Source of the DNA: Perkinsus olseni
Lineage: Eukaryota > Perkinsozoa > Perkinsida > Perkinsidae
NCBI GenBank assembly: GCA_013115135.1
Contig: JABANP010000067.1
Span: 62,001 to 126,000 of the forward strand
DNA: 64,000 bases
Reading direction: 5' to 3'
Part shown: piece by piece, positions 56,092 through 64,000 of the stretch
Layout of the letters: the number at the start of each line of letters is the position of its first letter
Numbering within the stretch: position 1 is the stretch's first letter
Made by a program: the position numbers and the translations under genes
The notes under the pieces: generated by a model
The model's database searches: none
Seen by the model: the letters and a program-made list of their open reading frames with translations, nothing else
What the model was told of the DNA's origin: nothing

Positions 56092-57046
56092 TTAGGCTTT
56101 CATGTCGAGTACGAACTTCTCCGGCAAGTCCCGATCCCACTTATTGAGCTCGTCGCGCTCGAGCTTTCTTCTGACGTGCTGAGGACCGCAGAGGTCGTTC
56201 GAGTGACCGATCTGCGGACGGACTGGAACGTCCTCTCCGCGCCTTCTCCTCGAAGAAGTCGAGCCTAAACTTTGCTGTCTCCTTCCTCCGAGTCTTTTCA
56301 ATAGCAAATAGGTAGCCACCTTTTCAGAGGGCAGCTCAGCTACAGGCGTTATGAGGGATATCATTCCGTCACAAAGGGGATAGTACATCGCCATCCGGCT
56401 CTTCACGTCGACCGCCCTGACACGGAGATCCGCGTCTTCCAAAGTACCCCCTTCGAAAACCAGCGACAGACTCTTCCCGAGTCCGCTCCCTCTGTACGTG
56501 CCACCCAGCTGCGACAAGTTCGAGGAGGGTTGGAGCGCAACGAAGCCTCGGTTGCATAGGGTAGTTAGTTCTTGCCTAATACCTTCAGGGGCGTCCACGT
56601 ATTCACCAGTCTGGTCGCGCTCCCAGATATTAGCGAAACATTTCCCGTCGTGAACAACGTCCGCGAAGTATTCTGCGGTTACGCCATCCTGCAGGCGAAG
56701 CGCTCTGGCCACTTTCACTTCTCTGTTACTGCACCGCAGAGCTTTATGGGTCACGAAATCACAGACTTGTAAGTCGGTCGTCAGGGGAGGGTTGAGTAGA
56801 TTTGCAACTCTCCCGCGAAACTGTTTGGATATTTGTACTCATTCCTGACCTACGTACATACTCAGGGGTATACATAGATACCGGAGTAGATCGGAAAAAG
56901 ATGTATTCCACTTTACCGCTACGTAGTTGTCCATACAACAGTTCTTGTTGTCTGAACTCTTGAGCCTTGGTGAGGTATACCAGTAGACAACTGACCAGGC
57001 CATAACACCAAAACGTATTGTTGAGGAGGGAAAACGAGAAGGTCAT
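56092..57046 (-). pseudogene. Secreted array protein, copy 7 (single frame break)
   Basis: It starts MTFSFSLLNNTFWCYGLVSC at 57046. The frame breaks near 56,790 beside a GGGG run, in the segment before QVCDFVTHKALRCSN, and the remainder (GKCFANIWERDQTGEYVDAP to ELNKWDRDLPEKFVLDMKA) is open to 56092. The N-terminal mature region is shorter than in other copies. Only one lesion was seen, so sequence error is a real alternative. Confidence 0.65.
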
Positions 57047-58591
57047 TGGAAGAAGTTTTCGAAACTGAGTTTAGCAGGAATTCTATAATTTACTAGTTTC
57101 AACAATAACTTAATACACCAAGATATAGCAAGCCTCCAGAGCAAGCTAAACGTCTAGCTTAAGAACAGATATTTTGTTCGCAGACGTCTCTGGAAAACGC
57201 GCGCACTATGACACTCGTGGGTTATGCAAGTATATATCCGAGTACGTCTCACCGTGCATCATACATGGTAAAAGAAGCCAGAAGCTATGAGGGAGTCTCT
57301 CCAGTCTACTCCGGAAAAAAGTGGATGCTCGAATCTCCATATGCCGGAATAGCGCGCCAAAATGATCGATGAAAATGCTCAGTTCGAGGCTAACACTACG
57401 CGCAGCATCGTATCCGCTTCTGTTTCCGATACCCTACACTGATCCTTGATAGTGATGGCTGCTGGCATCAGCCTGCTGCGAATACTGGATCATGGCGCAC
57501 TCGTAGCTGTGCATATATCTCCAATCAAAGACGGATGATGCGTGCTACTACTACACCATTTCCACACCAAGTTGATTTGATGATACCCTGCACGAAACCT
57601 GTGTAGTGTAGAGTGGTGCAAACATTGGTCCGTGGCGCGCTCGTGTCCTGATACGCTTTGTAGTCTGTCTTCGCCTATCCGTCACAGTGGACAGCGGCGG
57701 CGGATGGCTGTCCAAATCTGGGCCATTGGACAGTCCAATGGCCCAGATTTGATCGGCAGGGCGGGACAAGTCGAGTTGAGTCAACTCGTCACCTCAGTTG
57801 ACGAGATTTGGGCGGGAAGCTGCGATCGGGCCTAGGTTTCCATTTGGTGTAGAAGCACGTCAGACGGATGATGCGTGCGAGCACTTGTACTCTCGCTTCT
57901 TAAATATGAAAGACATGCCAGTGGGAGCCCACTACACCCAGTAGATTCGAGTTTCCAACCTGCAATCTGTATGATATCGAGGGCTAACTTTGTGTTGGCT
58001 GAAGATTGTCAGTGTTGCCATCCTTGTTGATCACTCGGTCGGGCTGTGCTTAACCGGTCTCGCTTAGAATCAAAGAGCTCTGGGTTTCTACTAATTTCGT
58101 TATCCTTCTAGCATTTGAGGATAGATGCCTTGCGATAGTTTACTGTTGGTGGCTCATCAACGGTAAGCGTGCTGGCTCCATTGAATTGAGTCGGTCCCCC
58201 GCCCGAAAGACTGACAGATCATCTGTCACAGATGATGAGCGTGTCGGTGTCGTCTAGGAGTAGCTCGCGAAGTGGGACCTACACCGGCGGTGTAACACCG
58301 CTCACTGTTGCTGAAAACCCAGGCCTTCTGCACAACTTGCGCAGCACAAGTCATCATCATAATCAAGATGTAGCTTATGATTAAGAAATAAGTTTCCAGG
58401 GAAAAGTTATTTCTGTTGCACGGTGCTACTTGTAGCGGTAGAGAGTCAGCGCCGCTGACAGTCAGCGGTACGCTGGCACGAGGCTCGCAGAACCTTTTTT
58501 CGGGTTATGAGGGTGGGTCGTGTCACGCAGCAGGATCTGGACTTGGAATTCTAATGAGCGATCATTGTAGGGAATCTCATATTCCTCCACT
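57047..58591. other. Intergenic region after the secreted-protein array
   Basis: 1.5 kb without a supported gene. It contains the palindrome at 57713-57751, a second short inverted pair GAGTTGA-GTCAACTC at about 57,773-57,788, the imperfect palindrome TGACAGATCATCTGTCA near 58,209, and one AGCGCGCC-N-TGATCGAT motif at 57351-57370. Confidence 0.5.
57713..57751. repeat. 19-bp perfect inverted repeat with a one-base loop
   Basis: CAAATCTGGGCCATTGGAC at 57713-57731 is followed by one A and its exact reverse complement at 57733-57751. Such a tight palindrome resembles hairpin 3 of the NT5C intron in form but not in sequence. Confidence 0.9.
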
Positions 58592-60299
58592 ATGCAATCA
58601 TACTCGTCGTATTCAACGCCAAGGTCTTCGAGTATAACGCCACCATACTCAGCAGCAGCTCCCCCTAGTCACAGAAGCAGTACCGCTAGTTGGGCCACAC
58701 CCAGGACTTTCGATTCCACTAAGGTGGTTGGTATTCAGAGCTCCACCCTTGCACTTGGCGTGTGCTCAGATATCCATATCATCGCCGTCTCAAGATTACG
58801 CGTTTGCCGCTGCGTGCGATGCCGTGGCATCAGCGATGTTACATGAACAACACAGTTTTGGTAGCGGAGGAAACAAAGATATGCGGTTATTGCCGATCCC
58901 AAAAGGGAACTCCCGTCCAGGACAGAGAATAATCACTACCAAAAGAGGTTTTTTCGGCAGCGAGAAACGGTGAGTGGTTACCGGTTACGATGCTTCTGGT
59001 GAAGGAAACGAGCACCGGTCGGGAGCCCGGTACGCTACCTCAACAATTTCTTATCTGAGCGGTAGTCGGTTAAAACCACTATCGTGTAGAATTGGCGTGA
59101 TGGCCGGCGGCGCCCTCTGCGCTGAGAGACGTGGCGATTGTACCATGTACAGCACGATGTATCATAGAGAAAACTCCGGTGTTTGAGCGACAATGAGTCG
59201 GCGATGAAGTTTTTTTTCATTACAACTTCCTTTTACGTCGTGCTGCACACGGTATTCTTTCCCACGTTTCTCAGCACGAACGGCGCCGGTTGTGAAATTA
59301 CTTGATAATTCGTGTATTGGCGCGCTCAGCTTTCGTTGTTTCTTAGGCAGACACGCTCTGGTCGAGGAGTATCTGTCGTCCGGTTGTTTCGACGCCAACA
59401 CGCCCGATGAAGTACATCGCAATACATTGTTGATAGTGGCTTGTCAGAACGGATCCAAGAAGATAGCGAAACTCGCCATCAAGTATGGCGCATCCATCGA
59501 CGCGAAAAACGTAAGTACCATCATCGAACGCCTGAGGGAAGCTACTCGACGAACTGTCTGATTGCACTGCCTATCAACGCTACTAAGAGTCCCTAACTAA
59601 GCACACCGACTGCCGATGTATGTAGTGTGCGACGCACGCTGTGCGTTAGTGGGTAGACTCTCAGTGGGTAATCCCTCCTAACGTCGTAATCGGCGTTGGA
59701 CTATAAACTCACACACACCATCATTGTGTGGTTACGAGTTCACAGTCCATGGCGGAACCGGCTCAGTGCTACATCTGTGAAGGGACCGGCTGATTGAGAA
59801 CACACGGGTTTTGCCATCCGGAACCCGACGATATTTTATCTGTGGCCACTTAGCTCAACTCCAGCGCAGCTATCTATCAGAGCAAGATAGGTTCCGCGAT
59901 ATAAACATTACTCTTCCACCGCCGATATGCTCAGCGGCGCGCAATGCAACGATATCGGATGTTCTCCACCTAGCAATACAAATTCTTGCCGACAGCCTTC
60001 ATGGTGTAACAGCGATTTTCCCGCTTCTCGCTAGGCCACATGCATTTACCGCGCATCTCCTTAGTCATCGTTGTAAACACTAGCCTTCGTGAGAGTAACT
60101 CTAACGTGAAGGGCTTGCCTCGAAAGCAGGGAAGGGTTAGTTATCACTACGGTTCAGGTACACGGCAACACCGGTCTACACTACCTCTACAGCTACGGTT
60201 ACTATGACGTTGCTGAGTACTTGATAAAGAAGGGGTGCTGATGTTGGTATAGTGAACAACGAAGGCAAAACGTGTGCTCAGATGAAGAAGACTGCATGA
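58592..60299 (+). CDS. Ankyrin-repeat protein
   Basis: The first exon starts MQSYSSYSTPRSSSITPPYS at 58592 (Ser/Pro-rich, probably disordered). After a 46-nt intron comes SPSQDYAFAAACDAVASAML to FFGSEK (58768-58971). The next exon (about 59350-59511) carries ankyrin units HALVEEYLSSGCFDAN and RNTLLIVACQNGSKKIAKLA followed by IKYGASIDAKN, ending at a GTAAGT donor. The last exon (about 60150-60299) reads GNTGLHYLYSYGYYDVAEYL followed by IKKG. To continue into the expected ADVGIVNNEGKTCAQMKK one G of a GGGG run must be absent, so a one-base insertion or error is likely near 60,233. Ankyrin repeats mediate protein binding; no other domain is visible. The second intron holds copy 2 of the 55-bp dispersed repeat. 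Confidence 0.65.
59108..59162 (+). repeat. 55-bp dispersed repeat, copy 2
   Basis: Differs from 44829-44883 at two positions (CTCTGC against CTTTGT). It lies within an intron of the ankyrin-repeat gene. No ORF or tRNA structure explains the conservation. Confidence 0.9.
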
Positions 60300-60417
60300 G
60301 TATCATTGATGGCTAACTTACTAAATTATCATGACCTTGAGTTGTTGTTTCCATAGTTAGCCCGGCTCAACTATGCTGGTTCCTAGTCCCGTGTGTGTGA
60401 GTTTATAGCCCAACGTC
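59692..60417. repeat. Inverted repeat pair around the last ankyrin exon
   Basis: CGTTGGACTATAAACTCACACACAC near 59,694 is matched in reverse complement by GTGTGTGTGAGTTTATAGCC at 60391-60410 and CAACG just after it, with one mismatch over about 25 bp. A shorter related GTGTGTGTGAGTTCAAAGTC occurs near 60,635. The 0.7-kb interval contains an exon of the ankyrin gene, so this may be intron-borne repeat sequence rather than an element with terminal repeats. Confidence 0.5.
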
Positions 60418-61548
60418 TGCGGCTCCGGCTTAGTTAGACTCGAAGCCGATGCGCTCAGGTGGAGACTTTCTGTAGCATTGACATGCAGTGCAATCAGACA
60501 GATTGTCAAGAAGCTTTACTCTGGAGTACATTTAACCAGAGAAGCTTCCCTTTCCTCCCGGCAGGATCCCCATCTGGTAGAGGTCTCTCGGGTTCAATGG
60601 TCATCCTGATAACGTCACTCTAATGAGAAGTGTTCTGTGTGTGTGAGTTCAAAGTCGGGTGAAGTACAAAATCCAAGGAAGCGCGTGCGACAGGGTGGCA
60701 AAAGCAACAGGAAAAAGCCTGAACTGCGGGTGAAGGCAGGGACAGGGAACCCTAAACCCCTCCCGAAACCCGACAGGGCAACCCGGATCCCGGAACTGTT
60801 ACCCAGGGCAACCAGAAACCCGAACTATTGACGTGGGCAGAATCCCCGAAAGTGCTTCCTTGTTTCTGTACCTTTCCCTTGGACTTCGGGAATTACCCGT
60901 TCAAAGTCCACCATCGACAGTACGGCATAGTTAGACTAGCATTACCGATGCACCTTTTTGAAGGGGATTAGTTCGGCCTGTTGAATAAGCCCTGTTCACG
61001 AAGCCGAGGAATGTTGCTGATAGAGGCAGGTACTCATCATCAGTTGGGCACGCCCTTTCCTCCCGGCAGACGTCCGCTTCCACAGCTGTTGTACTGTGTC
61101 ATCAGGGACCCATAACTCGGCATCGGACTTGGGTTGCGATTGGTGTGGTACTGGTGGGGTTACGCAGATGAGTAGGACATTCCGTGTGATGGTAGTTCAG
61201 CCTGTAAACATAAGAGAGGATTTGTTGTCATCGCGTCACTCTTAATGTGGGAGATCCCGAGATCGGATTTCCACCCGAGTTCGATCCCGGCACGCGACGT
61301 TTTTCCGTAATTATTACACTTGGTAACACAGCTCATCCCCGTCGATACTTATTGTGATGAATCTTTGAGGTCGTCTTTGCTTTTCTTAAAAATGGAAATC
61401 GCCGAAGACAATTCATCACCGGACCTCGATCGTAACGGCTCCTGCTGGGCTACTGCAAAAGTAATACTACAAACCAATAATCTCCGATAATGGTATCTTT
61501 AGGTTGACCCTGCCGCACACGAACGAAAAGATATTCGCATTATTTTTG
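60300..61548. other. Intergenic region
   Basis: No gene supported. The plus-strand ORF at 60637-60831 is a low-complexity Lys/Arg/Pro run (KPLPKPDRATRIPELLPRAT) from an AACCC-type degenerate repeat. CCTTTCCTCCCGGCAG occurs twice (about 60,549 and 61,057). A GTATCTTTAGGTTGACCC motif copy lies at 61493-61511, and a B-box-like GAGTTCGATCCCGG near 61,278. Confidence 0.5.
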
Positions 61549-63100
61549 GATATGGCTCCATTATGTGGAGACCCGCCCTCGATTACGTAAGCTGTTTTCG
61601 CCGAGAGAATTTCTTCGCGGATTTCCTGAGTTCATCGGAGCTCTCGTCCACTTTCACGTAGGGCACGGGGACGGTAAATAAGTCCGAAACCTTTGCCCCG
61701 TAAAAATCAATTTTAGAATGGACTCAGAATCGCTTATTGACCGGAGTCTCCCCGGCAGGGTTTGGACTAGAAAACTATCTGCAACTTGGGCTGTGACCGT
61801 GAAAGACGATTCTGAAACTCTCAGACACCCGAGACACCCGCTCAGAATTCATTTCAGGGAGGAGTTCATTCTCATTCATTTCAATTCACACTTTCAGATT
61901 TTGGTCGATCGAGTTGAGTACTCGTCGTGTCGTATCACTGAACTCATTATTGCTAGTATTTCGGTCGTGCTGAAGAAAACCCGAAGTGCGAATTTTAGCA
62001 TTATTATTTTCTCCTGAACTCGGTCTACTCACTGGCGATTGGTAGTTAATTTTCCTCATCTCAGACCTCGTCATTTCCGGCCAGAGTTAAGGGATACGTC
62101 CGAAGATTCTGGCAATCCAGCGTAGACCACCGAGGAACCGTCGACTATCCTGGCAGGTACGCATCGTTTACTTAGTCGTCTCACTTGTAGTTTTACTCTC
62201 CTTTTTTCAGTTTTTAAATAAATTTTACTGAAAAAAGAGAAAATTAAAGTTGTTCCCGTCTGGCTTTTTCACTTCTTTTTTCTCAGAGTTGCCGCTTTCT
62301 ACGCTACAAGGATTCGCCGCGTAGATTAGTTTACTCTATTTTCTGCAATTTTCTGATGAATTTTACTGAATAATTAGATTTTTTCTTGTATTTTTTCGTA
62401 TTTTATTGTCCTTGTGTGTCTTCATTTTACGTCTTTTTTTCCAGAGTTGCCACTCTTTTACGCTGCAAGGATCTGCCGCATACCAGTTCGAGAGATCGTG
62501 CTGAAGGGGAGCAGGAAGGCGTGTGGGGGATGGCCTATGTTCTGAAAGATGATGGTTTTGATGATACGATGAGAGTAATAGGGGCTCATTGAGAGGGGGG
62601 AAATGGCTGTTGTACTAGATAAAGGGATTAGGGGGTCTCTACTAAGATGACGAATTAATTGGTGGAGTTGCGGTAGGGCGTGAGTCGTTGATGAAATTGT
62701 TAGTCCACTGTTATCACAGCGTTGAGTAGTTGTAGTATTATCGAGAGGCCTTATGAATTTTGTTTTGACTGTAGATGAGTATCATTTTCACGATATAAAG
62801 TAACTTATCTGGACTGCGTGTGATCATCGCCTCTCATCAGATGCTGGACATCCGTGAAAAGAACGGATACACGAGGACTGTCGCAACCCTCTACGATGCC
62901 GACGACAAGGCCATTGGTAGTAGTAGCCACTACCACACTTTCCCTAAATCATGATCTCAGGGGAGGCCTTCCTCTATTACGGCTCGATCGACATTTCTGA
63001 GAACCCTATGTATACGGGACCTGGAAGATGTGAAAACGATTGCTAATCGCGTGAATCGGGCGGTTGGACCGAGCGGAGCTAATGCTGATTATGTAATGAG
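61549..63100 (+). CDS. ChaC-like gamma-glutamylcyclotransferase (ends uncertain)
   Basis: Family role: ChaC enzymes cleave glutathione to 5-oxoproline and Cys-Gly in the cytosol. Exons in ChaC order: FGYGSIMWRPALDY (61.55 kb, the substrate-binding GYGS loop, followed by a GTAAGC donor), KGYVRRFWQSSVDHRGTVDY (62083-62159), EGEQEGVWGMAYVLKDDGFD (62.5 kb), HQMLDIREKNGYTRTVATLY (62.85 kb, with the conserved REKxGY segment that carries the catalytic Glu), AFLYYGSIDISENPMYTG (62.97 kb) and VKTIANRVNRAVGPSGANAD (63.03 kb). The last two need a one-base adjustment near 63,022 (CCTGGAAG). The exon linking the first two and both gene ends were not found. Start and end are the outermost supported exons. 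Confidence 0.8.
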
Positions 63101-63209
63101 TGCAGGGAGGGAGGGAGGGGCTGAGGTCCTTGTGGTAGGTGTGCCGTTTGTGGCGGTGCTTGCAAACGTTGGGCGTACGGGACGATCATGTACAGTCGAT
63201 ATACGACGC

Positions 63210-63252
63210 GATAAAGACCGCGTGAGCCAGGTTCGATCCTAGCACCCCCTGT
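63210..63252 (+). repeat. tRNA-like B-box sequence
   Basis: CCAGGTTCGATCCTAGCACC looks like a T arm and 3' acceptor. A partly complementary GGTGCTT lies about 95 nt upstream, but no D arm or anticodon arm fits. It lies downstream of the last ChaC exon, probably within an intron. Confidence 0.35.
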
Positions 63253-63727
63253 TTTTACAGCATTTCTGTCCAGAATTATTTCTCATAGTAGTTTCTGCTC
63301 AACTGGAGGTTGTTTGGTTGCGGCCTTTATGATCGGCTCAGAAAAATCAGCATCGATCTGATTTTTCTCGATTTTTATTTTTGGCGATCGTGAGCGCCTC
63401 CATTTATCGCTTTGCCCGGGTGTTGGCGATATTTTTCCGTAAAATCGCGTGTCCTTAGTTCTAACTCGATTTATCTTTCTGAGGATCTAATCCCCGCATT
63501 CCACCGTTTTACGGTTTTTCCTCACCGTTTCCTCATCATGTAATAGTGGGCACTTGTTTCTTCCTTCATGTGTCTTGGTGATTATCAGATCCGAGATTTC
63601 TCAGAACCGCGGAAACTCTTCTGGGTTTTTCGGATCATTAGTTTTATAAATTGTCGTACCATAATTTCCTCTACATATCTTTGACTCAGTGATAGGGCTT
63701 TGTCCTGTCCCTTTAGTATTTTTGTTC

Positions 63728-63991
63728 ATGTCATCATCATCTTATGATCTGGGCATAGGGATCGATCCGCCATCGGCCGCGGGAGGGTATCTTGCGGACG
63801 ATGAGAGTATCTTAGATGACGATCTCAGCTTCCTGCAGATAGGTAATAATAAAGATTCCTGTGAAACGGGCGTATCTTTCTTTCCAGCTGTGACCAGGAT
63901 GGACTCAACATTATGCGAGGAGATGACGAGTGTCTGTCGACGGGCAGCTGTAGTGCTGTTCATCATTCTGTTGCTTTCATGGGCGTGGTAG
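63728..63991 (+). CDS. Short ORF with C-terminal membrane segment (87 aa), uncertain
   Basis: Open from MSSSSYDLGIGIDPPSAAGG to a stop at 63991. An acidic stretch (ADDESILDDDLSFLQ) is followed by a C-terminal hydrophobic run VVLFIILLLSW after two Arg, the layout of a tail-anchored protein. Alternatively the acidic part is a last exon of the ChaC-like gene and the rest is intron. No family recognised. Confidence 0.3.
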   Translation: MSSSSYDLGIGIDPPSAAGGYLADDESILDDDLSFLQIGNNKDSCETGVSFFPAVTRMDSTLCEEMTSVCRRAAVVLFIILLLSWAW

Positions 63992-64000
63992 TAGTGGGAA

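Noticed and set aside
60637..60831. Basic 64-aa protein.
   Set aside because: The sequence comes from a degenerate AACCC-like repeat and is low complexity.
63140..63250. Complete tRNA gene near the ChaC-like gene.
   Set aside because: Only the T arm and a weak 3' acceptor fit; no D arm or anticodon arm can be drawn.
1..64000. CRISPR array or bacterial operon structure.
   Set aside because: No regularly spaced repeats, no ribosome binding sites before ORFs, and the genes contain spliceosomal introns.

Overview
This window is nuclear DNA of a eukaryote, most likely a flagellated unicellular protist. The genes are split into many short exons by very short GT-AG introns, often 34-60 nt. Reading exon by exon gives eukaryote-specific proteins: a DDB1-like protein, a lectin-bearing polypeptide GalNAc-transferase, a TTLL9-like tubulin ligase and an ENKD1-like enkurin-domain protein. 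An alveolate such as Perkinsus is my best guess from intron density and the style of the secreted multigene family, but nothing here proves it.

Layout. Positions 1-10,557 (minus) hold a DDB1 homologue whose C-terminal end lies off the left edge; a tRNA-Ala gene sits in one of its introns. Positions 11,776-20,918 (minus) hold a polypeptide N-acetylgalactosaminyltransferase with an unusually long ricin-type lectin tail. From 21,971 to 44,634 the genes run on the plus strand: a possible Mediator subunit 6, a 73-aa coiled-coil protein, a 5'(3')-deoxyribonucleotidase, a leucine-rich-repeat protein, an enkurin-domain protein, a tubulin tyrosine ligase-like protein and a large WD40 protein. The last four look like a flagellar or axonemal set. 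From 46,128 to 57,046 (minus) lies a tandem array of seven copies of an intronless secreted-protein family that I do not recognise; two or three copies are intact or nearly so and the rest carry single-base frame breaks. From 58,592 onward (plus) are an ankyrin-repeat gene, a ChaC-like gamma-glutamylcyclotransferase gene and a short tail-anchored ORF.

The most interesting signal is in the introns. Several short sequence families recur inside introns of unrelated genes: AATTTCGTGGCGCG; the palindrome ATCGATCRC-N-GATCGAT; AGCGCKCGCC-N-TGATCGAT; and GTATCTTAGGTYGACC. Some introns also carry tRNA-like (B-box) sequence. Together they look like introner elements, that is, introns spread as mobile sequence. 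The second notable system is the tandem secreted family, where the signal-peptide region is almost identical between copies while the mature domain has diverged strongly.

Limits. Exon boundaries were read by eye from similarity, frame and splice signals; no alignment, RNA or database search was possible. Several apparent one-base frameshifts sit next to homopolymers and may be assembly errors.
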